DNA of 64,000 nt from Rhizobium sp. BK251 (GCF_004345245.1 NZ_SLUQ01000011.1:62001-126000); one strand, 5' to 3'. Numbered from the stretch's first letter, positions 33,917-41,600 are shown. Program-made: numbers and translations. Notes: a model not told the origin generated them from the letters alone.

Positions 33917-35143
33917 ATGAGAAACCCCTTCCTGCATCCCAACCGAATATTTAGCTCGGGATTCTACAGGGATGCTGACCTCGACTTTGAGGTGCGCACA
34001 ACGCTCGGCGGAGCAGCATCAGGTGCCGCTGATACAGGAGAGGTTTTGTCGACAATTGCCGAGATCGACGAAGGGGATTCTCAGGCTTGGTTTGACCGGT
34101 GGACGGCGCTCGGCGAGCGGGTTCAGACGATTGCAGAGGAAAGTGCCGCGCGTGGCCATCTTGTCAGTGCAGCCGGCTCGTATCTCCGGGCATCGACATA
34201 TTTCGGCGTCGCTCTTGGCAGCATAGATCGGCTGGATAGCGATGAACTGCTAGTACCGACCTTCCGACAACATCGCGAGGCTTGGGACAGGTTCGTCGAT
34301 GCAACATCGGCCAAGACCGAGCGGGTGGAAATCCCCTATGAGGGCATGACCATGCCGGGGTATCTCTTCAAGCCCGCTGGCAATGGCGTAAAATGCTGCC
34401 TGATCCTCGTGAACGGTAGCGACGGCACCTTGAGCGGCCTTTGGGGTTGCGCCAAGGCCGCTCTGGAGCGGGGCTATACTGTCCTGATGTTTGACGGACC
34501 CGGCCAACAGTCGCTCCTGTTCGAAAAGGACGTTCCATTCCGCTTCGATTGGGAAGCCGTCATTACCCCCGTAGTGGATTTCCTACTCGAGCGTCCGGAC
34601 GTCGGCTCTAGTCGTCTCGCAATCTACGGTGTCAGCCAAGCCGGTTACTGGGTGCCGCGTGCCTTGGCGTTTGAACATCGGATTGCTGCGGCAGTGGTCG
34701 ATCCGGGTGTGGTCGACGTCTCAACATCCTGGATTGAGCATCTTCCGTCGGGATTGAAGAAGCTTCTCAACGAGGGCAACGAGCGACGGTTCGACCTTGA
34801 GATGTCCTGGGGAATGAAGCTTTCACGCGAGACGTCCAGGATGTGGAAATTTCGAGCGAGACCCTATCGGCAAGACAGTTACTTCAAGACGGTCCAGGAA
34901 GTATTGAAATATAATCTGATCGACGTGGCCGGTGGTATCCGGACGTCGATGTTCATCACTGACCCGGAGGATGAGCAGTTCTGGCCGGGCCAGGCCAAGT
35001 GGCTGGCTGACATGCTGCCGGGCGAGAAGATGCTCTCGACCTTTACGGCGGCAGAGGGCGCTAATTTTCACTGCCAGCCGCTAGCGCGTATGCTTACGGA
35101 ACAGCGCATGTTCGATTGGCTGGATGACGTTCTGAAGCGTTAA
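33917..35143 (+). CDS. FrsA/DUF1100-like alpha/beta hydrolase
   Basis: A 408-residue alpha/beta hydrolase with an N-terminal helical domain (about 1-150) before the catalytic core, as in FrsA-type and 2,6-dihydropseudooxynicotine hydrolase-like enzymes. The nucleophile elbow is GVSQAGYW, the acidic residue probably lies in MFITDPEDEQFW and the histidine in NFHCQPLARM. Oxyanion-side sequence is LILVNGSDGT. The substrate is not predictable; relatives cleave C-C bonds or esters. The ATG at 33917 has AGGAGG 8 nt upstream. It is monocistronic and ends before RNA candidate B. Confidence 0.8.
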   Translation: MRNPFLHPNRIFSSGFYRDADLDFEVRTTLGGAASGAADTGEVLSTIAEIDEGDSQAWFDRWTALGERVQTIAEESAARGHLVSAAGSYLRASTYFGVALGSIDRLDSDELLVPTFRQHREAWDRFVDATSAKTERVEIPYEGMTMPGYLFKPAGNGVKCCLILVNGSDGTLSGLWGCAKAALERGYTVLMFDGPGQQSLLFEKDVPFRFDWEAVITPVVDFLLERPDVGSSRLAIYGVSQAGYWVPRALAFEHRIAAAVVDPGVVDVSTSWIEHLPSGLKKLLNEGNERRFDLEMSWGMKLSRETSRMWKFRARPYRQDSYFKTVQEVLKYNLIDVAGGIRTSMFITDPEDEQFWPGQAKWLADMLPGEKMLSTFTAAEGANFHCQPLARMLTEQRMFDWLDDVLKR

Positions 35144-35219
35144 GCATTCGCCATATTTGAGGCTCGCATACGAGGCACCGCAAGAGAACACGCTGAAATT
35201 CTTGCTACGAAACCTTACT

Positions 35220-35244
35220 GGAACTTTTCCCCAAGTCACACGTT
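35220..35244 (+). promoter_or_regulatory. EcfG-type promoter of RNA candidate B
   Basis: GGAAC (35220-35224), 16 nt, CGTTA (35241-35245) is an exact pattern match. The predicted start near 35251 lies 4 nt before the first hairpin. Confidence 0.6.
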
Positions 35245-35250
35245 AAGCGA

Positions 35251-35322
35251 GTGGCCAACGAACCCTACTCCGTTGGTTATTGCCCCGGTGCCCTGGCCCC
35301 CGCCCGCACCGGGGCGTCTTTG
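35251..35322 (+). ncRNA. Tandem-hairpin small RNA candidate B, stress-type promoter
   Basis: A perfect 6-bp hairpin (CCAACG with CGTTGG, 35255-35276) has a C-rich 10-nt loop. It is followed after TTATT by a 10-bp perfect hairpin (GCCCCGGTGC with GCACCGGGGC, 35282-35315) and a GTCTTTG tail resembling a Rho-independent terminator. Together with the exact EcfG-type promoter this defines a complete 70-nt transcription unit without a reading frame. It could also be a leader or terminator of the neighbours, but the promoter inside the gap argues for an independent RNA. Confidence 0.5.
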
Positions 35323-35396
35323 TGATCAGTCCCTGAACTTTCTAATCGCTATCGCTGATGGTTGCGGCCGGTCATGGCCGCGCTGTGGAGGAAACC

Positions 35397-35594
35397 ATGA
35401 CAGCTACACAAGAAAATTTCTTCAAGCCGGGATCTACTGCAGCCGAAGCAAAAGCTGCACAAACGACGAGCACAGCTCAAGAGATCATTTCCGCTGAAGC
35501 CCAGGCGCGAGACCTCAAGACTAAGCGACTTCGCGCGCTGCGGTTGGCATTACCTGTGGCCTCCAAAAATAAAAGAAATAGGCGCCGCAACTAA
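35397..35594 (+). CDS. Small conserved rhizobial protein
   Basis: A 65-residue basic, helical protein beginning MTATQENFFKPGSTAAEAKAAQTTSTAQEIISAEAQARDLKTKRLRALRL. I associate this N-terminal pattern with short conserved rhizobial proteins of unknown function. The tail (ALPVASKNKRNRRRN) differs from what I would expect and may result from a late frameshift. The ATG at 35397 has a strong GGAGG 6-8 nt upstream. No membrane segment or signal is visible. Confidence 0.7.
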   Translation: MTATQENFFKPGSTAAEAKAAQTTSTAQEIISAEAQARDLKTKRLRALRLALPVASKNKRNRRRN

Positions 35595-35620
35595 CCGTTA
35601 CGGATATAATCAAAAGCAGC

Positions 35621-35648
35621 TTGGCAATGCTCATGGCTGCGATATCAA
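35621..35648 (+). promoter_or_regulatory. Sigma-70-like promoter of RNA candidate C
   Basis: TTGGCA (35621-35626), 16-nt spacer and TATCAA (35643-35648) would start a transcript near 35655, just before the first hairpin of candidate C. Confidence 0.3.
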
Positions 35649-35654
35649 GGCACG

Positions 35655-35722
35655 CAGGTCCGACACTCCCCCAACGTCGGTCCCACAGCCCCGGCGTCGT
35701 GAGCAACAACACCGCCGGGGCG
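35655..35722 (+). ncRNA. Tandem-hairpin RNA candidate C
   Basis: Hairpin 1 (CCGAC with GTCGG, 35660-35680) has the loop ACTCCCCCAAC. Hairpin 2 (GCCCCGGCG with CGCCGGGGC, 35688-35721) is perfect over 9 bp with a 16-nt loop. The layout equals candidates B, D and E, but there is no T-run at the end. Confidence 0.35.
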
Positions 35723-36143
35723 ACCGTACCTGGTCTCCTCCCGCGACATCCAAGGTAACCGGCGCCGTTTTTTATGACCTGACCACGCGATTGGTCTACG
35801 CCATTGCCCAATCCAATATTCGCCATGTCCCGCAGTCGCTTGCCGATTTTTTCCGTTGCAGGTGACATGGTCGCCCTTGCACCAGATGAGTGATCACACG
35901 GATCAATATGAACAGAAGCATGAAGCTGAGAACATCAGCTTGAATGTCTGGTGTATGGGTAAGTCGGCTGCCCCATCGCTCTGGCGTGGTCGCCCGAGGC
36001 TTTCGGAAGTGCGGAAACGTGATTGCCAACGTATTTAGCAAGCCGCTCCGACCATACTGACTTCGTGAGATCTCTCCTCGAGCCAGCATGATATCATGGG
36101 GGGAATCTTCGGTGCCGTGGTTGTCGGTGGCGCCGTTCGTAGC
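35723..36143. other. Gap without a supported gene
   Basis: Both strands show only frames without family likeness. A minus-strand piece near 35870-35950 (SFMLLFILIRVITHLVQG) looks like one membrane helix, but no start or ribosome binding site supports it. Confidence 0.4.
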
Positions 36144-36177
36144 GACAAACCACCAGCATTTAGGCTGGCGGTTTGTC
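36144..36177. terminator. Strong hairpin downstream of csbD
   Basis: A 14-bp stem with one mismatch (GACAAACC...GGTTTGTC ends, inner CCAGC/GCTGG) and a 6-nt loop, 17 nt past the csbD stop. The inner stem is shared with the hairpin at 36499-36520 on the other side of csbD. Confidence 0.6.
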
Positions 36178-36193
36178 CTGACCGACATCAAAA

Positions 36194-36400
36194 CTATTGC
36201 CAAGTCTGATCGCCGTACCAGTCGTCGATGTCGCGACGGACGCGATCCTTCTCGATGCCGTAGCGCTCTTGGATCTTGCCTTCAAGCTGCTCCCGCTGAC
36301 CGTTGATCTGGTCCAGGTCGTCATCAGTGAGCTTTCCCCACTGCTCCTTGACCTTACCCTTCATCTGCTTCCAGTTACCTTCGACGCGGTTCCAGTCCAT
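36194..36400 (-). CDS. CsbD family stress protein
   Basis: This 68-residue hydrophilic protein is a clear CsbD-like member: MDWNRVEGNWKQMKGKVKEQWGKLTDDDLDQINGQREQLEGKIQERYG. The last 20 residues (IEKDRVRRDIDDWYGDQTW) match the proteobacterial YjbJ branch. CsbD of Bacillus is controlled by the stress sigma factor SigB; the molecular role is unknown. The ATG at 36400 has AAGGAG 7-8 nt upstream, and an exact EcfG-type promoter lies at 36433-36457 on the minus strand, so induction by general stress is well supported here too. Confidence 0.92.
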   Translation of the reverse strand: MDWNRVEGNWKQMKGKVKEQWGKLTDDDLDQINGQREQLEGKIQERYGIEKDRVRRDIDDWYGDQTWQ

Positions 36401-36432
36401 TCGTGTTCTCCTTCCATTTGGAATAGGGCAGT

Positions 36433-36457
36433 AACGACTGGCATTAGGAACTGTTCC
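36433..36457 (-). promoter_or_regulatory. EcfG-type promoter of csbD
   Basis: Read on the minus strand: GGAAC (36457-36453), 16 nt, CGTT (36436-36433). The start near 36426 leaves a leader of about 25 nt. Confidence 0.65.
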
Positions 36458-36492
36458 CGTGACGAATGTCGCATGATGACCTGCCGCAAATG

Positions 36493-36520
36493 AAAAACCC
36501 ACCAGCATTCGCGCTGGTGG
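36493..36520 (-). terminator. Terminator-like hairpin upstream of csbD
   Basis: A perfect 8-bp stem (CCACCAGC with GCTGGTGG) with a 6-nt loop, followed on the minus strand by GTTTTT. No gene was recognised upstream on that strand, so either an unseen transcript ends here or it insulates csbD. Confidence 0.5.
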
Positions 36521-37095
36521 ATTGCGGTCTACTTAGCAGTTAAAAGCATTTGATAGCGGCTGTGCCTCTATTCAAATTCGCCCACCCAAGATCTCGAACT
36601 CCGTCCGGCGTCCACCGCAATATGTCAGACCGCCCATTCACGAGGTACAATCTGTCACCACAACTGTTGTAGCCTGAACAAACCGAGCTTGGCCGTCTCG
36701 GTGGCACTCATATCGTTTCTTGCTTCCCGGTCTTTTTGCTCCCGGTGCGATGACGGCTAGCCAAACGGCGTACTCAACGGAGACTATTCGCTCAAAAGGC
36801 GGCCTTTTAATTTGCTTTCCTATTTCTAGCGTAGGGCCGTTGCGTCAGATCTCGACGACTGCAACAACGTTGGCGATACTTTGCCCTGCTCTTCGCGAGC
36901 GGGGCATTTTCGCGACGGGAGTTTTGTTCCAGGTACCCATTTCAGTTAGGCAACGCTGTGCGGCACTATGGCACAAATCCACGCGCCCGCGCGATCATTA
37001 CCTGGACCTCGGTTGCCAGCAAGCAATCGGTTCGCGCTTCGTGGATGATTTGGGTCGACGAGACGTAGTGTAGGTGCCTATCTGGCGGTTCACAA
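36521..37095. other. Gap without a supported gene
   Basis: About 575 nt with only short unconvincing frames. I found no family-like sequence or promoter pattern. Confidence 0.45.
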
Positions 37096-37428
37096 ATGAC
37101 TGAGACGACACACTTTGTCGCGGAATTAATCCGGGCCTCGAGCGAGATAAAGACGCTGACGTCACTTGAGCGCCACCGACTCCTCGATCGCGCGACCTCA
37201 ATCATTTGGGCGCTGCGAGATTTGCTGGATGCTACAGGCAAAGTCGTACCGACAGAGCGAGGTATCGGCAAGGAACTGCACCAGTTATCAGCAATGCTGC
37301 ACAACATACCGGATGAGATTGTCGCCCACGCCCTGCTGCATGCCGCCGACGAAATCAGGCGGCTGCGCATCCTTGCGTACGAGAGGCACGCTAGCAGCAG
37401 AGACAATCAGCGTTTGTTCGACCGGTGA
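37096..37428 (+). CDS. Hypothetical helical protein
   Basis: A 110-residue soluble protein, MTETTHFVAELIRASSEIKTLTSLERHRLLDRATSIIWALRDLL..., rich in amphipathic helices and charged residues, ending ILAYERHASSRDNQRLFDR. I recognise no domain. The residue pattern (hydrophobic heptads, few Cys, no signal) looks like real coding sequence, but the Shine-Dalgarno before the ATG is weak. It stands alone in a sparse region. Confidence 0.5.
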   Translation: MTETTHFVAELIRASSEIKTLTSLERHRLLDRATSIIWALRDLLDATGKVVPTERGIGKELHQLSAMLHNIPDEIVAHALLHAADEIRRLRILAYERHASSRDNQRLFDR

Positions 37429-37830
37429 TTGCATATGTGGTCCAAACCAATCCGACACGGGCCTGTTTCTGAAGGAGCTATCGAAGAGAATGGGCGCCTA
37501 GGCGACCTCCGGTGAGTGAGGTGATTGCCGATCGGTCGACAATCAAATTCAAGAGCATACGTCCGCGGCCGGTCCAGCCCTCGGCAACTCTGGCCGTTTG
37601 GCCCCGGCCCACGCTCCCCCGCCCGGGCCGGTGCCTCCCTTAGCCAGACTGTCTTGCGACGCAACCCTGCCTGGGTGGTCGGGATGGACAACCTCCTGGC
37701 GCGGCATAATGGCGCGCCATCGCAGGACCACCCGATCATCATCCTCGAGCCGGACATCAACTCCGGCGATCGACCTGCTCCCGTCGCATTCACAGTTGCC
37801 ACGGAGCTTTCGTATTTGCTGACCGATCCT
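37429..37830. other. Gap, possibly with gene debris
   Basis: Both strands have open frames here. The minus-strand piece RIGQQIRKLRGNCECDGSRSIAGVDVRLEDDDRVVLRW (near 37730-37840) looks partly protein-like but lacks a start. I do not assign a gene. Confidence 0.35.
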
Positions 37831-37855
37831 GGAACAGGCGGCGGTGCTGTGAGTT
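37831..37855 (+). promoter_or_regulatory. EcfG-like promoter of repeat copy 2
   Basis: GGAAC (37831-37835), 16 nt, AGTT (37852-37855). Both boxes equal those at 3838-3862 whereas the spacers differ. Confidence 0.45.
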
Positions 37856-37920
37856 TTTGATTTGCGGCCGGTCCAACAGGACATTTCCGGCGGCCGCCAA
37901 GGCTCCGGTGCTATGGGCTT
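37850..37920 (+). repeat. Structured repeat, copy 2
   Basis: Nearly identical to 3857-3931. The nested stems (GCGGCCG/CGGCCGC, GTCC/GGAC) are kept, while the right arm of the terminal stem found in copy 1 is missing, so a transcript could read on into the small gene at 37973. Between the repeat and that gene is another stem (CCGCC with GGCGG, near 37948-37967). Confidence 0.5.
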
Positions 37921-37972
37921 AGGCAAATCGCTAGCGCGCCGCCTTGCCAGATCGGCGGTACAGGAGGAGTAG

Positions 37973-38203
37973 ATGGACAACCTCTCAAAAACCTTGGCCG
38001 AGGAGTATCGACGCCTCGGAGGTCACAGAATTGATGTTATCCACGACAACCTTGGTTCCTCTCGCGACTGGGATGGCGATCCACCGGAAGCTCTGAAGTT
38101 CTGGGATGAACGGATCGCCCCCCTACCCGACCGCGAAAGGCGAGACGTCGAAACCTTCCTTCCGTCGCTTAACGATGAAAGCGGCGAACCTGCATCAAAG
38201 TAA
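37973..38203 (+). CDS. Small hypothetical protein behind structured repeat
   Basis: A 76-residue acidic protein, MDNLSKTLAEEYRRLGGHRIDVIHDNLGSSRDWDGDPPEALKFWDERIAPLPDRERRDVETFLP..., without recognised domain, signal or membrane segment. AGGAGGAG lies 4-8 nt before the ATG. The EcfG-like promoter and structured repeat at 37831-37920 could form its promoter and 5' leader, suggesting stress control with an RNA element in the leader. Confidence 0.65.
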   Translation: MDNLSKTLAEEYRRLGGHRIDVIHDNLGSSRDWDGDPPEALKFWDERIAPLPDRERRDVETFLPSLNDESGEPASK

Positions 38204-38481
38204 GACGCTCTGCGAGCGCCCCTGCTCGAAGACATCGAAGTGAACGGGGTCCTCGGATCTTGATCCCTTAGGAGTCCGCTGATTTGCGTTTCCATATCTC
38301 TTTGGGGATGGTTCAAGAATTCAAATTGCAGCTATGGAAAGTAACGTGGGAACAGCTCTTATTGCACTGTCATAAACTGCGATCCGGCGCGAGACCCATT
38401 TCAAGCGGGCAATGGCTCCCAGGGAAGCCCAAAATTCAGCCATTTCAGGGAACGCAATCGAGTCTTTCCTTCATTTTACAG

Positions 38482-38506
38482 GGAACCATCGGAGCGCAAT
38501 CGAGTT
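38482..38506 (+). promoter_or_regulatory. EcfG-like promoter of the small membrane protein pair
   Basis: GGAAC (38482-38486), 16 nt, AGTT (38503-38506). Transcription would start near 38513, 27 nt before the ATG at 38540. Confidence 0.5.
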
Positions 38507-38539
38507 TGCAGGTGCACATCATCAACGGGAGTTCTCGAA

Positions 38540-38617
38540 ATGGGTCGCGGCATCTTACTCTGGCTACTCGGCATTCCCTTGCCGATCATCATTCTTCTTC
38601 TCATTTTCGCGCGATAG
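38540..38617 (+). CDS. 25-residue single-helix membrane peptide
   Basis: MGRGILLWLLGIPLPIIILLLIFAR is one membrane helix with a short basic start and end. I believe nearly identical tiny proteins are widespread in Rhizobiales and often left unannotated. CGGGAG lies 8-9 nt before the ATG, and an EcfG-like promoter lies 34 nt upstream. Its stop is 9 nt before the next start, so the two are probably co-transcribed. Confidence 0.7.
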   Translation: MGRGILLWLLGIPLPIIILLLIFAR

Positions 38618-38626
38618 GAGGCCTTC

Positions 38627-39538
38627 ATGTCTCTATCACAGCCGACCGGTTCAGCGATTATTCCGGTCGAAGCGTCGAATTCCGCCATGTCATGGGGGCC
38701 TATCATCGCGGGTGCCGTGGCCGCGACAGGTGTGAGCCTCATTCTTCTGCTCCTCGGCTCTGGGGTTGGCCTGACGATGGTTTCGCCTTGGTCGGGCGAA
38801 AGCAGTTCTGCTACAACTCTCGGCGTCACGGCGGCGATATGGCTCGTCGTCGTGCAATGGCTATCCTCCGCGCTCGGGGGATATGTCACAGGTCGCCTGC
38901 GGACAAAATGGGTGACTGTCCATACGGACGAAGTGTTCTTCCGTGACACGGTGCACGGTTTTTTGAGCTGGGCTTTGGCAACGGTATTCGTTGCCGGATT
39001 TCTTGCGTCCTCGCTCACATCGCTGGCGGGCGCAGGAGCAAGCGTGGCAGGGGCAGCTGCGACCTCCGCCGCTGCTGCGGGAACAGCGGCGATCGCCTCG
39101 TCAAATGGATCAGATCTGTCGACATCCTATTTTACGGACGCGCTACTTCGCCCTGAGCAAGGGGGTGGCCGAGCGGAAAATGACGATGCGGCAGCAACCG
39201 CCGAGGTTTCCCGGATCCTTCTTCAGGGTGCTGCCAGCGGCCAGGTTCCTGACGGCGACAAGACCTATATCGCCAGCATCGTCTCAGCCCGCACCGGATT
39301 GTCCGAAGCCGACGCGCGCGCCAGGGTCGACACAGTTTTGAAGCAGATCGATGATGCCAGGGTTGCTGGCCAGCAGGCGGCAGATACGGCACGCAAGGCG
39401 GCCGCTACCACGGCAATGATCGGCGCTATCTCGTTGCTTGTCGGCGCTTTCGTCGCTTCGGCAGCAGCAGCCCTGGGCGGCCGGCAGCGGGATGAAGAAG
39501 AAGACCTGCTGACGATCGAACGCCGAGAAGCGGCCTAG
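38627..39538 (+). CDS. Integral membrane protein of unknown function
   Basis: This 303-residue protein has a membrane segment at about 22-45 (WGPIIAGAVAATGVSLILLLLGSGVGL), a second near 65-85, a third near 110-135 (FLSWALATVFVAGFLASSLTSL), and a last at about 262-285 (MIGAISLLVGAFVASAAAALGG). Between them lies a soluble Ala-rich loop with EVSRILLQGAASGQVPDGDKTYIASIVSARTGLSEADARARVDTVLKQI. Similar proteins occur in rhizobia without known function. GGAGG is 6 nt before the ATG. A hairpin with a T-rich tail at 39563-39592 ends the unit. Confidence 0.75.
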   Translation: MSLSQPTGSAIIPVEASNSAMSWGPIIAGAVAATGVSLILLLLGSGVGLTMVSPWSGESSSATTLGVTAAIWLVVVQWLSSALGGYVTGRLRTKWVTVHTDEVFFRDTVHGFLSWALATVFVAGFLASSLTSLAGAGASVAGAAATSAAAAGTAAIASSNGSDLSTSYFTDALLRPEQGGGRAENDDAAATAEVSRILLQGAASGQVPDGDKTYIASIVSARTGLSEADARARVDTVLKQIDDARVAGQQAADTARKAAATTAMIGAISLLVGAFVASAAAALGGRQRDEEEDLLTIERREAA

Positions 39539-39562
39539 GTGGCACTGGAATCATCAGAGACC

Positions 39563-39592
39563 GCGCTGACTGCAAAAATTCAGCGGGTTTCT
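39563..39592 (+). terminator. Terminator after the membrane protein gene
   Basis: A 6-bp perfect stem (CGCTGA with TCAGCG) with a 10-nt loop is followed by GGTTTCTTTC, 25 nt past the stop. Confidence 0.5.
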
Positions 39593-39759
39593 TTCAATGG
39601 AGGATTTAGCCAGTGCCCCGTGGCTGTGACCCCGGGGCGAGTTCCGGACCGGGCCCGGTTTTCTGCCAACCCCATATGCAGGCAATACCTTCGCCAACGA
39701 GGAACTCTGAGTTCGTGCCCGCATTTTTCCAAAGAGCGAGATAACCTAGGACCTTCTGA

Positions 39760-40638
39760 ATGCGAGCGCCTGCCCGGCAGCAGTTTCGGCCTTCCAGCGG
39801 CACGGTCCTGTCGTTCGCAACGGCGGGTGCACCGTCAAATCCACCAATACTTCTTCTTCATGGATTTCCGAGTTCGTCACGCACGTTTCGAGACCTTATT
39901 CCTGCCTTGTCGAAAACGGCGCACGTGATCGCGCCCGACATGCCGGGCTTCGGCGATTCCGACGTCTTACCATCGCCATCATTTGGTGCTTTCAGTCAGG
40001 CGATTTCCGAGTTGCTAGAAAGCCTGGGCATTGGCCCCCGCTATATCTACCTTCACGACTTCGGTGCCCCGGTTGGCTTTGAAATCGCACTGCGAGCGCC
40101 AGACGATGTTCTTGGCCTCGTCATTCAGAATGCCAACGCTCACACCTCCGGCCAAGGAGCCGGCTGGGCGGCCACTCAGGCATTTTGGAGCAATCCCTCC
40201 AGTGAAAACGAGGCCAGTGCGACCGCTCACCTGACCTTGGAAGGCATTCGCGATCAATATGTTGCGAACCTTCCAGAGGATGTAGCGGCCCTCATACCCG
40301 CGGAAAATTGGGAGGAGGATTGGCGGGCGATGCAATTGCCGGGGCGCATGGATACGCAGCGATCTTTGATCGCGGATTACGGGAACTACGTTGCCAAATT
40401 CGGAGCGATTGCAGATTATCTCGCAGAATACCAACCGCCTTCGCTGATGGTGTGGGGACGGCACGATCCATTCTTTGAACTCAAGGAAACACAGTCCTGG
40501 ATGGAAGCTCTGCCGAGGATGGAGGCCCATATCCTCGATGGTGGTCACTTCCTGCTGGAAACGCACGCGCCGATAGTGGCGCAGCTAATCACCAAGTTTC
40601 TGGCTCGGCATGGGCGACAAGCGAGAACGAACGATTGA
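39760..40638 (+). CDS. Alpha/beta hydrolase, haloalkane dehalogenase/epoxide hydrolase type
   Basis: A 292-residue alpha/beta hydrolase with LLLHGFPSSSRTFRDLIP (oxyanion hole HGFP), the nucleophile elbow YLHDFGAPVGF, where Asp replaces the usual Ser, and the histidine in DGGHFLLETH. An Asp nucleophile is typical of haloalkane dehalogenases, fluoroacetate dehalogenases and epoxide hydrolases. LMVWGRHDPFF may supply the acid. The true substrate is unknown. A TAGGA motif lies 10 nt before the ATG. It is monocistronic. Confidence 0.82.
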   Translation: MRAPARQQFRPSSGTVLSFATAGAPSNPPILLLHGFPSSSRTFRDLIPALSKTAHVIAPDMPGFGDSDVLPSPSFGAFSQAISELLESLGIGPRYIYLHDFGAPVGFEIALRAPDDVLGLVIQNANAHTSGQGAGWAATQAFWSNPSSENEASATAHLTLEGIRDQYVANLPEDVAALIPAENWEEDWRAMQLPGRMDTQRSLIADYGNYVAKFGAIADYLAEYQPPSLMVWGRHDPFFELKETQSWMEALPRMEAHILDGGHFLLETHAPIVAQLITKFLARHGRQARTND

Positions 40639-40675
40639 GTTCAGTGTTCACGGCCGGAGCGTAAGCTTTAAATAC

Positions 40676-40818
40676 AGTCCTCGCTACAGTTCATCCCAGC
40701 ATATCGGGCCGCCTTCGCCAACTCGGCACGCGAGCAATCACTGGCGCTATTTATCGTAGCGGTGTCGCTCGCGGCCTTTTTCCTGGGGATGGCGGTCATG
40801 AAGGCCCGGGTCTGGTGA
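40676..40818 (+). other. Possible small membrane protein fragment
   Basis: One frame reads AFANSAREQSLALFIVAVSLAAFFLGMAVMKARVW and a stop at 40818, which looks like a single-helix membrane protein, but I see no start codon or ribosome binding site in a suitable position. Confidence 0.25.
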
Positions 40819-40914
40819 GAGGCAAATAAGCCCGCTTTAAAATCTCGAAATATCCATAAAAATCAACGGTAGAAACAATGACGTTCTGAACTTATTGTGC
40901 AGACACCTCTGATT

Positions 40915-40987
40915 TCCCCGGTCGGCTCCCTTAAACAGCCGACGATTGCCCCGGCGAGTTTGCAGTCCCGCCGGGGCTTCTTTTTTG
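40915..40987 (+). ncRNA. Tandem-hairpin RNA candidate D
   Basis: Hairpin 1 (GTCGGCT with AGCCGAC, 40921-40943) has the loop CCCTTAAAC. It is followed by GATT and the 9-bp hairpin GCCCCGGCG with CGCCGGGGC (40948-40977) and the strong tail TTCTTTTTT. The second half is a textbook terminator. Candidate B has the same order, spacing and the shared ATTGCCCCGG junction, although stem 1 differs in sequence. I found no EcfG-type promoter here. Confidence 0.45.
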
Positions 40988-40992
40988 GTTTG

Positions 40993-41017
40993 GGAACCAA
41001 TCAGCCCCGGAGCGGTT
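40993..41017 (+). promoter_or_regulatory. EcfG-like promoter of RNA candidate E
   Basis: GGAAC (40993-40997), 16 nt, GGTT (41014-41017), beginning 7 nt after the T-run of candidate D. Predicted start near 41024. Confidence 0.5.
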
Positions 41018-41023
41018 TACGCG

Positions 41024-41119
41024 TCAGGCCGAGTGATCCGGCAGCACCTGACCCCCAGATGTGCGCGCCCGCAAGCCGGTCGGCTCGCCCCGGCGTTACC
41101 TATGTACGTCGGGGCTTTT
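41024..41119 (+). ncRNA. Tandem-hairpin RNA candidate E, stress-type promoter
   Basis: A hairpin near 41044-41064 (outer GCAC/GTGC, inner CTG/CAG, loop ACCCC) is followed by a small AGCCG/CGGCT stem and the hairpin GCCCCGGCG with CGTCGGGGC (41087-41115) plus TTTTC. The segment GCCGGTCGGC plus the second hairpin is shared with candidate A at 3776-3816. No reading frame is evident. Confidence 0.45.
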
Positions 41120-41600
41120 CGGTGTCTCAGAGCCGCGCCGTATATTGTCCACTGCCTAGAAAATGGCTCTAGCTGCACCCGCACTGATCACGGCTATTGG
41201 TCCGGAGCTTGCCGTCTGAATCCCGCCCGACGCCGCGGCTCTTCTGTATGGTCTCTGCGCGGTGCCGCCGCGATTTCTGTTGACGGTGGAGTTCGGTCGG
41301 AGGGTCTCTCGCACCTGTACTCGCTACGCTTCGGGTTTGAGGTTATCTCGAATGCGTTGATCGAAGGAGGCATGGCCAGATTTGCAGAAGTTGCCAGCAC
41401 TGCTGCCGCAAGTTCCGTAACGAAAATCATCCGGTTCAGCGATCATCGATCACGCGACCAGCGGGAACATTCCGCTGTCCTCGCAGTCAAGAGTGTTCGC
41501 AAGACCACCCGTGTCGCCGGGCGTCACTTGTGGCTAAGGGGTGCGCGGTCCAAGAAATAGTGGCAGCACCAATATCGTTTTCCCAAAAAGGAGAACTTCC
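41120..41600. other. Gap without a supported gene
   Basis: No family-like frame was found. A GTG frame from 41601 (VSKISGSQNDLQGHSYPAP..., 67 codons, GGAG upstream) directly follows and is listed separately with low confidence. Confidence 0.4.

Noticed and set aside
35521..35634. 37-codon minus-strand frame with one membrane helix (MSIAKLLLIISVTVSCGAYFF)
   Set aside because: The helix is plausible, but there is no ribosome binding site and the 3' half overlaps the convergent small gene.
39612..39660. GCCCCG/CGGGGC hairpin as a further member of the tandem-hairpin RNA family
   Set aside because: It lacks the C-rich first hairpin and a promoter pattern, and the stem is only six pairs.
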